Origin: an uncultured Flavobacteriaceae bacterium
Lineage (GTDB): Bacteria > Bacteroidota > Bacteroidia > Flavobacteriales > Flavobacteriaceae
Assembly: GCA_947500575.1 (NCBI GenBank)
Contig: CANMSI010000005.1
Coordinates: 124,001 to 188,000, forward strand
DNA length: 64,000 nucleotides
Reading direction: 5' to 3'
Shown: one piece after another, positions 44,777 through 53,412 of the stretch
Layout of the letters: each line of letters begins with the position of its first letter
How positions within the stretch are numbered: position 1 is the first letter of the stretch
Made by a program: the position numbers and the translations under genes
Notes under the pieces: model-generated
The model's input: the letters and a program-made list of their open reading frames with translations, nothing else
Told to the model about the DNA's origin: nothing
Databases searched by the model: none

Positions 44777-45480
44777 AGATAAAATGTTTGATTATTGAAG
44801 ATGAAATTCCAGCACAAAAAGTACTACAAAACTACCTTGGGAAAATTCCAGAAGTAGTACTTGTTGAAACGTTTCAATCTGCCTTGGAAGCAAATCAAAT
44901 GCTCACAACTAATTCTATCGATTTAGTGTTTTTAGATATTAATCTTCCTGATATTTCAGGGATTCAATACATAAAAACGCTGGTAAGGCCTCCAAAAATA
45001 ATAATGACAACTGCCTATTCAGAGTTCGCCGCCGAAAGTTTTGAATTAGATACTATTTACGACTATTTGGTAAAGCCTTTTTCCTTTGATCGATTTTTAA
45101 AAGCAATTAACAAAGTAAAAAAACAACAAAGATCACCCCAAAAGGAATCAAAAGTAATAAGCAGTGATGCTCCAACACTATTTTTAAACGTAGACAAAAC
45201 CTTGCATCGCATCGTAATTGCGGATATTTTGTATATTCTTTCAGATAGAAACTATGTAACGGTAGTAACAAAAAATAAACAACTTACCTATATTGATTCT
45301 TTAAAAAATTGGAACAAAAAATTAGAAAATAATTCCTTTATTCAAGTGCATAGGTCCTATATCGTTAACCCTTTTGAAATTGAAAAAATATCGGGAAACC
45401 TTTTAACCATCGCAGGAAAACAAATTCCTATTGGCCGTTTATACAAATCTTCCTTACTAAAAAAATTAGCGATTCCTTAG
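44773..45480 (+). CDS. LytTR-family response regulator
   Basis: 235 residues. The receiver domain has IIEDE (8-11), the phospho-acceptor Asp55 in VFLDINLPDISG and the conserved Lys in YLVKPF. The LytTR DNA-binding domain (about 135-233) contains ILYILSDRNYVTVVTKN and FIQVHRSYIVNP. LytTR proteins bind pairs of direct repeats about 21 bp apart, the same geometry as the phased CGAT sites elsewhere in the window; that link is only a hypothesis. The stop codon overlaps the convergent hydrolase stop. Confidence 0.92.
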   Translation: MKIKCLIIEDEIPAQKVLQNYLGKIPEVVLVETFQSALEANQMLTTNSIDLVFLDINLPDISGIQYIKTLVRPPKIIMTTAYSEFAAESFELDTIYDYLVKPFSFDRFLKAINKVKKQQRSPQKESKVISSDAPTLFLNVDKTLHRIVIADILYILSDRNYVTVVTKNKQLTYIDSLKNWNKKLENNSFIQVHRSYIVNPFEIEKISGNLLTIAGKQIPIGRLYKSSLLKKLAIP

Positions 45481-46637
45481 TTCAAGGCAGTGTTCACCAT
45501 TTTCATAAATACTCCTATTTTATTAGGTTCTAACCAACGGGTAACCACCACAAGATCGTTTTCCTTATCAATAACAATAAAGTTGCCTCCAAATCCTGCT
45601 GCATAGTAGATATTTTCTGAGAGACCTTCCCAATGGCGACTCCCTTTTTTATTTAACCACCACATATACCCATAATTCGTATTGGGTGTTGAGGGCGTAA
45701 CCGCTTTGGAAATCCAATCCGTACTAAGCAATTGCTCTTTTTTCCAGGCACCATTATTTAAAAAAAGCAGCCCAAACCGTGCCATATCTTCGGTGCTAAT
45801 AAAGAGTCCGGCCCCTGAGTGCCCGCCGCCTGTAACCGATTTCATTTGCAAGCCATCTACTTCTGTCCAAGCGTGTTTGTAACCATGCCAACGCCAAGTG
45901 GTAGATGCTCCTATTTTGTCCATTAAATTTTCTTTAAGTACCATAGGAAGAGGTTTGCGCCACACATGGGTTAAGGAATACGCTAATACATTTACACGTA
46001 CATCATTATACTCCATAACAGTACCTGGTTCTTTCAATTTCCTATATTTCCAGTCGTCTAATTTCCCTTCTCGCGGAGGTCTATCTGCCCAATCTTTACC
46101 TCCCCATAGTTCTCCAGACCAGTCTGAATTTTGTTGCAATAGATGTTCCCATGTAATTTTGCTATTATGTGCTCCATCAAAAGTACCATCCCAAATATAG
46201 CTTCCTGCCTTGTCTTTTACATCTTTAATGAGACCCTTATCTTCCGCTAAACCTGCCACGGTAGATAAAAAACTTTTGGTGACGCTAAAGGTCATATCTA
46301 CTCTTTGAACATCGCCCCAACTTGCTACCAAAAAGCCATTCTTAAGAATCATTCCTGCAGGACCTCCTCTTTTTTTAGTAGGACCCAAAATTTCATGGAA
46401 GGGTTCTCTTTCAAAACCTTTTAAAATAGCAATTCGCAAATCTCTAGCCCCCGAATACTCGTTCTTCTCTGCGTAGGTAATTGCTTCTGCAAGTTTTTCC
46501 GGATGTATTCCAAAGCTTTTAGGCGTTTTTTCTTGCCATTCCGCATTCCGTTCAGGAAAATAGTACTCCTCTTGGGCTGCCGAGAAATGTGCGCAAAGGA
46601 GTAAAAGAAAAAAATGTATTAAATACCTAGGTTTCAT
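45477..46637 (-). CDS. Serine hydrolase of the beta-lactamase (class C-like) family
   Basis: 386 residues with a signal peptide (MKPRYLIHFFLLLLCAHFSA). Motifs are SVTK in MTFSVTKSFLST (nucleophile Ser), YND in MEYNDVRVN and GFGG in YAAGFGGNFIVI near the C-terminus, where KTG-like residues sit. Substrate unknown; esterase, amidase or peptidase activity are possible. It follows the GNAT gene by 12 bp on the same strand, forming a two-gene unit. Confidence 0.86.
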   Translation of the reverse strand: MKPRYLIHFFLLLLCAHFSAAQEEYYFPERNAEWQEKTPKSFGIHPEKLAEAITYAEKNEYSGARDLRIAILKGFEREPFHEILGPTKKRGGPAGMILKNGFLVASWGDVQRVDMTFSVTKSFLSTVAGLAEDKGLIKDVKDKAGSYIWDGTFDGAHNSKITWEHLLQQNSDWSGELWGGKDWADRPPREGKLDDWKYRKLKEPGTVMEYNDVRVNVLAYSLTHVWRKPLPMVLKENLMDKIGASTTWRWHGYKHAWTEVDGLQMKSVTGGGHSGAGLFISTEDMARFGLLFLNNGAWKKEQLLSTDWISKAVTPSTPNTNYGYMWWLNKKGSRHWEGLSENIYYAAGFGGNFIVIDKENDLVVVTRWLEPNKIGVFMKMVNTALN

Positions 46638-46649
46638 AATATATAGTTT

Positions 46650-47183
46650 CTAAGAGATCTTTAAGATACTTAAATCAAAACGCATTAGCCAATCTGTCTG
46701 CTTATCTTTCCCTACAAAGTAAGGGTGCGTTTCTATCTTAGTAAATCCTTGTTTTTTGTAGAATGCGATAGCTCTTTTATTTTCTTCCCAAACCCCAAGC
46801 CATACATAGGTTTTACCTCTCTGTAAACACATTTTTTTTATGGTGTTGAGCATCCACAAACCTATTTTTTTGCCTTGATATTTTTCCAGTACATATATTC
46901 GCTCTAATTCTACCTCATTAGGATTTTGAAATTCATTTTGTGCAACTCCCTCATTCAATTTAAAATAGCCCACCAATGTTGATCCTACATACACAAAAAA
47001 GAAAAACGAGTCCATATTTCGAAGTTCTTTTTCAAGCGTTTTTTCGCTAAATGCTTCCTGAATGTAGGTTCTAAAGTCGTCTGGGTTATTGTCTGCAGCA
47101 AAAGCGGCACAAAAAGTTTCTCTAGAAATTTGTAGTAACTTTTCTAGGTGATGAATATCACATTTTTCAAGCTTTAATTCCAT
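46650..47183 (-). CDS. GNAT-family N-acetyltransferase
   Basis: 177 residues. The acetyl-CoA-binding signature is in VELERIYVLEKYQGKKIGLWML (Q/RxxGxG/A-like), followed by VWLGVWEENKRAIAFYKKQGF, the usual GNAT end. The acceptor is unknown. It is preceded by a terminator, so it heads its own transcript with the serine hydrolase. Confidence 0.88.
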   Translation of the reverse strand: MELKLEKCDIHHLEKLLQISRETFCAAFAADNNPDDFRTYIQEAFSEKTLEKELRNMDSFFFFVYVGSTLVGYFKLNEGVAQNEFQNPNEVELERIYVLEKYQGKKIGLWMLNTIKKMCLQRGKTYVWLGVWEENKRAIAFYKKQGFTKIETHPYFVGKDKQTDWLMRFDLSILKIS

Positions 47184-47212
47184 GAAGAAAGATTGTGCCT
47201 TAAAATTAGCAC

Positions 47213-47243
47213 AAAAAAAAGTCCTGATAAATATCAGGACTTT
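47213..47243 (-). terminator. Terminator between the small gene at 47263 and the GNAT gene
   Basis: GTCCTGAT-aaat-ATCAGGAC with A/T runs on both sides; on the minus strand it is followed by T8. It ends whatever is transcribed through 47263-47400. Confidence 0.85.
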
Positions 47244-47262
47244 AAAATTTTTCTAAAAACTC

Positions 47263-47397
47263 TTATAACATAAAGAGCTTTCGTGTCAGCATCAAAATAC
47301 CACTATAAAAGTCGTTTCGATACACTTGAATTTCTTCTTTCGTTGCGTTGTTTTGGGCATCCATAGCTTTAGGTTTAGGTCTACAAAATTTGGACAT
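47263..47397 (-). CDS. Small conserved-looking protein (44 residues, or 33 from an inner start)
   Basis: From ATG 47397 the protein starts MSKFCRPKPKAMDAQ and continues NNATKEEIQVYRNDFYSG to ILMLTRKLFML. An inner ATG at 47364 would give MDAQ... (33 residues). The hydrophobic-basic end and amphipathic helix look protein-like, and the unit has its own terminator (47213-47243) and a possible -7 box TACATTTA (47422-47415). No family is recognised. It may equally be a small-RNA gene with an accidental frame. Confidence 0.45.
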   Translation of the reverse strand: MSKFCRPKPKAMDAQNNATKEEIQVYRNDFYSGILMLTRKLFML

Positions 47398-47525
47398 TAT
47401 CGTTTGATACGATGTAAATGTAGTAGTTAAACGAAAAAAGCTGAAATTATTGTTGTAAAGTGTCAACAAAGTGTTGTGAAAAATAGGAACAACTCCTTTT
47501 TTCGATGAAATGCAGGTATAAAATG

Positions 47526-48179
47526 CTAAAGCTGCATTTCTGGAACGGTGCCCTCAATAATTAAATTTCCTTCGGTAGCCTTCCTAATATCTTCCACGCT
47601 TACACCTGGAGCGCGTTCTAGTAATTTAAAACCATTAGCGGTTATTTCCAAAACTGCTAAATTGGTTACAATCTTTTTTACACAAGCAACTCCTGTAAGT
47701 GGTAAACTACATTTTTTAAGTAATTTAGATTTCCCTGCCTTGTTGGTATGCATCATAGCAACAATAATGTTTTCGGCAGATGCGACCAAATCCATCGCAC
47801 CGCCCATCCCTTTTACCATTTTACCTGGAATTTTCCAATTGGCAATATCTCCTTTGTCAGATACTTCCATGGCACCTAAAATGGTAAGGTCTACATGCTG
47901 TCCTCTAATCATAGCAAAGGAAGTAGCAGAATCAAAAAAAGAGGCGCCAGCTAAAGTGGTAATAGTTTGCTTACCCGCATTAATAATATCTGCATCTTCC
48001 TCTCCTTCAAAAGGAAAGGGACCCATTCCCAACACACCATTTTCACTTTGAAATTCTACACTAATATCTTCCCTTACAAAATTTGCAACTAAGGTAGGAA
48101 TGCCTATACCAAGATTTACATAGTATCCATCTTTCACCTCCTTGGCTATACGTTTTGCTATTCCATTTTTATCAAGCAT
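47526..48179 (-). CDS. scoB: 3-oxoacid CoA-transferase subunit B
   Basis: 217 residues. The SerGluAsnGly-type active site is SENGVLGMGPFPFEGEEDADI with the catalytic Glu (SEN), plus GGAMDLV and the N-terminal YYVNLGIGIPTL. With subunit A it moves CoA between succinyl-CoA and acetoacetate or another 3-oxoacid. The A subunit is two genes upstream on the same strand with a zinc-ribbon membrane protein between them. Confidence 0.93.
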   Translation of the reverse strand: MLDKNGIAKRIAKEVKDGYYVNLGIGIPTLVANFVREDISVEFQSENGVLGMGPFPFEGEEDADIINAGKQTITTLAGASFFDSATSFAMIRGQHVDLTILGAMEVSDKGDIANWKIPGKMVKGMGGAMDLVASAENIIVAMMHTNKAGKSKLLKKCSLPLTGVACVKKIVTNLAVLEITANGFKLLERAPGVSVEDIRKATEGNLIIEGTVPEMQL

Positions 48180-48180
48180 A

Positions 48181-48522
48181 TTATTTTTTTCTGATTCGAT
48201 ATCTATTAAAATTTCGAACAGCGTTATTCTCTGCTGCCCATAAAATCATTGGTATCGGTATTGCTATAATTAACCAAATTCCTGCAAATAATATCCATAG
48301 AATAAGGCTAATGATGAGGCTAATAAAAAAACTGATAACAATCCATTTGTTATTAACCGCGGCACTTATTTTATTGAGATGTACTTTTTGCTCTTCCTTG
48401 CAACGTTTGCAGCTAACTTGAACCTCATCTCCCACTTTCATTTGCAAGTCTCCTCTGGTGGCAGCAACGGGGGTATATTTATTTGGTTGTCTGCAAGAAA
48501 CACATACATACTGTAACCTCAT
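48181..48522 (-). CDS. Zinc-ribbon membrane protein between the CoA-transferase subunit genes
   Basis: 113 residues. Two CxxC pairs (YVCVSCRQ at 7-10 and VSCKRCKEE near 38-41) would form a zinc ribbon, followed by a hydrophobic region of two close helices (WIVISFFISLIISLILWILF and IWLIIAIPIPMILWA) and a basic tail. No family is recognised with confidence. The gaps are one base to scoB and four bases to scoA, so it is co-transcribed and probably translated with them. A role in that metabolism is not evident. Confidence 0.75.
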   Translation of the reverse strand: MRLQYVCVSCRQPNKYTPVAATRGDLQMKVGDEVQVSCKRCKEEQKVHLNKISAAVNNKWIVISFFISLIISLILWILFAGIWLIIAIPIPMILWAAENNAVRNFNRYRIRKK

Positions 48523-48526
48523 ATGC

Positions 48527-49228
48527 TTATGCTCTAGATTGTACCGTACGTTGTTCTATGCGTTTCTCATAGGCTTTTCCTTCAAAAATACGCTGCACAA
48601 AAATTCCTGGCACATGAATTTGATTAGGATCTAAAGTTCCCACTGGCACCAATTCTTCTACCTCAGCCACTGTAATCTTGGCGGCCCCACACATACATGG
48701 ATTAAAGTTTCTTGCGGTTCCTTTAAAGACTAGATTTCCGGCAGCATCTCCTTTCCACGCTTTTACAAAAGAAAAATCTGCTTTAAACGCTTCTTCTAGG
48801 ACATACATCTTTCCATTAAACTCTCTGGTTTCTTTCCCCTCCGCTACTTCCGTTCCATATCCGGCAGGCGTATAAAAGGCAGGAAATCCTGCTTGGGCTG
48901 CTTTGCATTTCTCTGCCAAGGTTCCTTGAGGAGTAAGCTCTACTTCCAATTCTCCACTAAGCATTTGACGTTCAAACTCGTCGTTCTCACCCACATAGGA
49001 AGAAATCATTTTTTTAACTTGACGTTTTTGTAATAAAAGACCCAATCCAAAATCGTCTACCCCTGCATTATTAGAAATACAGATAAGGTCTGTGACTCCT
49101 AAGCGCACTAATTCAGTAATAGCATTCTCAGGAATTCCGCATAAACCAAAACCTCCGAGCATTAAGGTCATGCTATCTTGTACTCCTTCTAGTGCCTCTT
49201 CTACATTGGCAACTGTCTTACGAATCAT
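48527..49228 (-). CDS. scoA: 3-oxoacid CoA-transferase subunit A
   Basis: 233 residues. The glycine-rich CoA-binding motif [24 protein letters not shown], and [18 protein letters not shown] are the standard alpha-subunit blocks. It functions with subunit B as a heterodimer or heterotetramer. It follows the PBP1A gene by 24 bp on the same strand, so it may be read through from the ricT-gldH-pbp transcript. Confidence 0.93.
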   Translation of the reverse strand: MIRKTVANVEEALEGVQDSMTLMLGGFGLCGIPENAITELVRLGVTDLICISNNAGVDDFGLGLLLQKRQVKKMISSYVGENDEFERQMLSGELEVELTPQGTLAEKCKAAQAGFPAFYTPAGYGTEVAEGKETREFNGKMYVLEEAFKADFSFVKAWKGDAAGNLVFKGTARNFNPCMCGAAKITVAEVEELVPVGTLDPNQIHVPGIFVQRIFEGKAYEKRIEQRTVQSRA

Positions 49229-49252
49229 TTAAAGTATTTTTGAAGTTGTTCT

Positions 49253-51601
49253 TTAAAGATCTTCTAGATCATCATCTAAATCATTATCTTTTTGTTGTTG
49301 TTCTTGTACTTTACTACAGTCTACTTCAATAGATAATCCAGATGGCTTTGGAAATCCTTTATCAGAAATTCCCAATTCCTTATTTTCATAATTCTTTTTC
49401 ATATAAAGACCCCATATAGGCAGTGCCATAGAAGCTCCTTGGCCATAAGCAAGTCTTTTAAAGTGTATAGATCTATCTTCACCGCCTACCCAAACACCTG
49501 TGACAAGGTTGGGTACCATTCCCATAAACCAACCATCACTTTGGTTTTGAGTTGTGCCTGTTTTACCTGCAATGGGATTGGTAAGGTTATAAGGATACCC
49601 CGTCATAACCTCTTTATATAATGTACTATTTTTGTTATAACTGTGGCGTAATCTCCCACCAGATCCGCTCTGAACAACACCTTCCATTAGATTCACCATC
49701 GCATAGGCAACATCTTTACTTAAAACGTCTCTAGTTTTAGGTACATATTCATATAAAACGGTACCATTTTTATCTTCAATTCTAGTAACCAATACTGGTT
49801 TAACATAGACGCCTTGGTTCACAAAAGTACCGTAAGCCCCCACCATTTCATACACATTAAAATCTGGTGTTCCTAAGGCAATAGAAGGTACTTCAGGGAT
49901 TTCTTTTGTTAATCCCATATTTTTAACAATAGAGACTACAGATTTTGGGCCCACCTTATCTATTAATTGAGCAGTAACGGTGTTCACAGAATTGGCCAAC
50001 GCTTTTTTCAGTGAATAATCTTCCCCTGAATATTTTCCATCCGAATTCTTTGGGCACCAAGGTTCCGGGTTACCATGCTTATTGGCTTCAATACAGTACT
50101 GGGTATCTGGCAATTGATCGCAAGGTGAGTAACGCAATTGGTCTATTGCGGCAGCATATACAAAAGGTTTAAAAGTAGACCCGGCTTGTCTAGAACCTTG
50201 GTATACATTATCGTATTGAAAATGCTTATAATTTAATCCGCCTACCCATGCTTTTACATGTCCGGTTTGTGGCTCCATAGACATCATGGCCGTCCTCAAA
50301 AAAGTCTTATAATACCGTATGGAATCTAAGGGCGTCATAATGGTGTCTTTTTCCTTGGTCTCCTTATTCCAATCGAACACCGTCATACCCGTTTTCTTAT
50401 GAAAGGAAGCTCTAATTTCTTTTTCAGATACGCCTCTTGCTTTCATGGAGCGCCAACGATCCGAATTTTTCATAGCTCTGTTCAGAATTCCATCTATCTC
50501 TGATTTCGTTATATCTAAAAAGGGAGCTGTTTTATTACGGTCTGGTGTATTCTGATTAAAAAACTCTGCTTGCAGTTTTTTCATATGCATCTGCATGGCT
50601 TCTTCTGCATTCGCTTGCATACGAGAGTCTATGGTAGTGTATACTTTTAAACCATCTAGATAAATATTGTATTTGCCTTTTTCTCCATTGGCTTCAATTT
50701 TTGGATTTTCTTCTATCCAACCATTTAAAAAGCGTTGCAAATACATTCTTGCATAAGTGGCTAAGCCTTCTCTATGGGATTCTGGATTGTAATTGATGTC
50801 CATATCCATAGCCTGTAGCGAATCTTTTGCCTTTACTGAAATATATTCATATTTCGCCATCTGCGCCAACACTACATCCCTTCTGTTTTTTGTACCCTCA
50901 GGGTTTCTATGAGGTCTAGGGTTGTAAAGCGAAGAATTCTTAAACATCCCTACCAACATAGCAGACTCTTCTATTTTTAGGTCTTTAGGTTCCTTACCAA
51001 AATAAATACGGGAGGCAGAACGAATACCATCTGCATTATTACCAAAATCATAGATATTAAAATACATGGTAATAATCTCTTCCTTGGTATAATTACGTTC
51101 TAAACGGGTGGCAATAACCCATTCTCTTATTTTTTGAGTATATCTTTTCCAATCTTTTGCTGCTTTTCCAACAAATAATTGACGTGCTAATTGTTGGGAT
51201 ATTGTACTTCCTCCACCTGCATTTCTAAAGGTTAACTTGGCTACCAACGCTCTCATAAAACCTCTAGCATCGATCCCTGCATGATTATAATAACGTGCAT
51301 CTTCGGTGGCCACTAAAGCATTTACTAGATTATCTGGAAGGTCTTCAAAAGAAACGTCGGTACGGTTATCATCTAAGTAATATTTTCCCAGCGTTTGTCC
51401 GTCCGATGAAATAATTTCTGTCGCTAAATTTGTCTGAGGGTTTTCTAAGATTTCAAAGGTGGGCATATATCCTAGAACCCCCCAAGAAGCCAATAAAAAA
51501 ACAAGCGCCACAAGAAAAACACCTGAAGCAAAGAGAACCCATAGCCATTTTACAAATTTGAAGTAGCTATTTTTGGCCTTTTTTTTAACTGCTTTTGCCA
51601 T
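49253..51601 (-). CDS. Penicillin-binding protein 1A (bifunctional glycosyltransferase/transpeptidase)
   Basis: 782 residues. An N-terminal TM helix (about 18-40) is followed by the GT51 domain with ATEDARYYNHAGID (catalytic Glu), GGSTISQQLARQLF and TMYFNIYDFGNNADGI, then the transpeptidase domain with STFK in RQAGSTFKPFVYAAA (nucleophile Ser), SVN in ALANSVNTV and KTGTTQ. It polymerises and cross-links peptidoglycan. It begins six bases after gldH. The C-terminus is a short acidic tail (DNDLDDDLEDL). Confidence 0.95.
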   Translation of the reverse strand: MAKAVKKKAKNSYFKFVKWLWVLFASGVFLVALVFLLASWGVLGYMPTFEILENPQTNLATEIISSDGQTLGKYYLDDNRTDVSFEDLPDNLVNALVATEDARYYNHAGIDARGFMRALVAKLTFRNAGGGSTISQQLARQLFVGKAAKDWKRYTQKIREWVIATRLERNYTKEEIITMYFNIYDFGNNADGIRSASRIYFGKEPKDLKIEESAMLVGMFKNSSLYNPRPHRNPEGTKNRRDVVLAQMAKYEYISVKAKDSLQAMDMDINYNPESHREGLATYARMYLQRFLNGWIEENPKIEANGEKGKYNIYLDGLKVYTTIDSRMQANAEEAMQMHMKKLQAEFFNQNTPDRNKTAPFLDITKSEIDGILNRAMKNSDRWRSMKARGVSEKEIRASFHKKTGMTVFDWNKETKEKDTIMTPLDSIRYYKTFLRTAMMSMEPQTGHVKAWVGGLNYKHFQYDNVYQGSRQAGSTFKPFVYAAAIDQLRYSPCDQLPDTQYCIEANKHGNPEPWCPKNSDGKYSGEDYSLKKALANSVNTVTAQLIDKVGPKSVVSIVKNMGLTKEIPEVPSIALGTPDFNVYEMVGAYGTFVNQGVYVKPVLVTRIEDKNGTVLYEYVPKTRDVLSKDVAYAMVNLMEGVVQSGSGGRLRHSYNKNSTLYKEVMTGYPYNLTNPIAGKTGTTQNQSDGWFMGMVPNLVTGVWVGGEDRSIHFKRLAYGQGASMALPIWGLYMKKNYENKELGISDKGFPKPSGLSIEVDCSKVQEQQQKDNDLDDDLEDL

Positions 51602-51607
51602 ACTATA

Positions 51608-52093
51608 TTAATTACTTTTTTCAATTTGAAACCCTACATCGGTAATGCCTTCTAAATTCATTACCCCATGAACACTCCCATTCTTGCGCATTGCATGAGA
51701 CAAGCGTAAGGTATATACGCCAGAGCTCTCCAAAACGATGTTTTCTTGATACCAAAGTTTATTTTCTTTTAGACTTCCATACCCTTTTCCAAGCCATTCT
51801 CCATTGGCTTTGGCCATCTCATATTCCAAAGTATCCGTAACAACTTCTCCATTAGGAGCTTTGAGCTCCGCAATAAGGAATAGGTTACTGTAAGGAAAGG
51901 TTTCGTCGTTCCTTATATTTATAAACATATTGTATGAGGAAATAGTATCTAAGTCGGCAAATTCAAATTGGACGGCATTGTCTTGAGACCAACTTCCATT
52001 TTCGGTTGCTTTATAGGACGCAAGTACCGTCTTATCATCACAAGACGACATAAAAAACACCACTAATAAAGCACAACAAACAATTCTAAGCAT
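51608..52093 (-). CDS. gldH: Gliding motility lipoprotein GldH
   Basis: 161 residues from the ATG at 52093. The open frame is longer (to 52192), but only this start gives the lipoprotein signal MLRIVCCALLVVFFMSSC. The mature domain (NGSWSQDNAVQFEFADLDT, NIRNDETFPYSNLFLIAEL) matches GldH, needed for gliding in Flavobacterium johnsoniae and tied to the type IX secretion machinery. It overlaps the end of ricT by 8 bases and precedes the PBP1A gene. Confidence 0.9.
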   Translation of the reverse strand: MLRIVCCALLVVFFMSSCDDKTVLASYKATENGSWSQDNAVQFEFADLDTISSYNMFINIRNDETFPYSNLFLIAELKAPNGEVVTDTLEYEMAKANGEWLGKGYGSLKENKLWYQENIVLESSGVYTLRLSHAMRKNGSVHGVMNLEGITDVGFQIEKSN

Positions 52094-53249
52094 TCTTGGC
52101 AGGTCTTTTTCTATTGTTTCTTCTTTTCTTATTTTTATTATTTCTACGCTTATTTTTTGGCTTATCAAAACGTGTAAGACTATCTTGTCCAACTACATTT
52201 TCGAACACCTTTGTTTCTTCCATTACATTATCTGCAGCATATTCTTCTAAACTAGCCACTTTTTCTTTCTTCTTATTTTTCTGAAGAATTTCATGTACCT
52301 GCTCTTTTGTTAATATATGCCAATTAGCCGGTTCGTCTTTATAAGAAAACCAAAGGGTTCCTTTAAAAATGTCCGTTTTTTGACAAAAGGCCAATCCTTT
52401 TTCAGTAAAGAGCTTGCTATCTTGTCCTGGAAAGTCCTTTAGGGCTTCTAAGTAAGTGTCTAGCTCATAATTTAAACAGCACTTAAGTTTACCACATTGT
52501 CCTGCTAATTTTTGAGGATTCAAAGAAAGTTGTTGGTACCTTGCTGAGGCTGTACTAACAGATCTAAAATCTGTAAGCCAGGTAGAACAACAAAGTTCTC
52601 TTCCACAAGAACCAATGCCTCCTAGACGCTGCGCTTCTTGTCTGTATCCAATTTGACGCATTTCTATTCGTATTCCAAAGGCTTTGGCCATATCCTTTAT
52701 TAATTGACGGAAATCTACTCGATCTTCAGCCGTATAAAAAAAGGTTGCTTTGGACCCATCACCTTGAAATTCTACATCAGAAATCTTCATCTGTAATTTC
52801 AGAGCAATCGCAATTTCCCTGGAACGTTTTTTAATCTCCTCTTCCCTGTCTCTGCACTTCTGCCATATATCGATATCCTTCTGAGATGCTTTCCTATATA
52901 TTTTAGGAAGTTCAGGGTCATCAATAGCCTTCTTCTTTTTCTTCATTTGTACACGCACCAATGCTCCTGTAAGTGTTACCATACCTACATCGTGCCCAGA
53001 AGCGGCTTGTGATGCCACTATATCTCCGATAGAAAGAGTGAGGTTTTCCGAATTTCTAAAAAACTCTTTTCGACTGTTTTTAAAACGCACCTCAACACAG
53101 TCGAACGGTTTTTCCCCATTGGGAAGTGACATATTAGAAAGCCAATCAAAAACCGTTAATTTATTACAACCATCAGTGCCGCAAGTTCCATTATTCTTAC
53201 AGCCACGCGGCTGTCCGTCTTTACCAGTTGAACAACTGCTGCAACCCAT
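52086..53249 (-). CDS. ricT: PSP1/RicT-family protein with Cys-rich N-terminus
   Basis: 387 residues. It begins MGCSSCSTGKDGQPRGCKN with several cysteines (candidate Fe-S or metal ligands), then the PSP1 domain with ETRF-like DVEFQGDGSKATFFYTAED, the conserved GGIGSCGRELCCSTWL and CGKLKCCLNYE. The C-terminus is strongly basic (KNKRRNNKNKKRRNNRKRP). RicT-type proteins regulate RNA-processing complexes in Bacillus. The leader (53250-53349) contains two inverted repeats. It is co-transcribed with gldH. Confidence 0.88.
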   Translation of the reverse strand: MGCSSCSTGKDGQPRGCKNNGTCGTDGCNKLTVFDWLSNMSLPNGEKPFDCVEVRFKNSRKEFFRNSENLTLSIGDIVASQAASGHDVGMVTLTGALVRVQMKKKKKAIDDPELPKIYRKASQKDIDIWQKCRDREEEIKKRSREIAIALKLQMKISDVEFQGDGSKATFFYTAEDRVDFRQLIKDMAKAFGIRIEMRQIGYRQEAQRLGGIGSCGRELCCSTWLTDFRSVSTASARYQQLSLNPQKLAGQCGKLKCCLNYELDTYLEALKDFPGQDSKLFTEKGLAFCQKTDIFKGTLWFSYKDEPANWHILTKEQVHEILQKNKKKEKVASLEEYAADNVMEETKVFENVVGQDSLTRFDKPKNKRRNNKNKKRRNNRKRPAKNA

Positions 53250-53263
53250 ATTTTGTATCTTGA

Positions 53264-53292
53264 TTTAGCAAAAATCAAATGCTTTTGCTAAA
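53264..53292 (-). promoter_or_regulatory. Perfect 10-bp inverted repeat in the ricT leader
   Basis: TTTAGCAAAA (53264-53273) and TTTTGCTAAA (53283-53292) with a 9-nt loop, 14 bases upstream of the ricT ATG. A second pair, ATACCAA/TTGGTAT (53313-53319/53343-53349), lies at the predicted transcript start. Together they could form a structured leader controlling translation. Confidence 0.45.
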
Positions 53293-53355
53293 GTAGGTTC
53301 ATAAAAATTTATATACCAAACTATCAAAAAATCACTATTGGCTTGGTATCCAATG

Positions 53356-53384
53356 TAAAGATAGTATAATTTGATTAGACCAAA
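53356..53384 (-). promoter_or_regulatory. Promoter of ricT-gldH-PBP1A
   Basis: On the minus strand TTTG (53384-53381), 17 bp, TATCTTTA (53363-53356). The predicted start is near 53349, leaving a leader of about 100 nt. The sequence around the -7 box (CTATCTTTACATTG) matches that of RNA unit C. Confidence 0.6.
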
Positions 53385-53412
53385 AATGTTAGCGCCTCTT
53401 AGAAGTAGGGAC

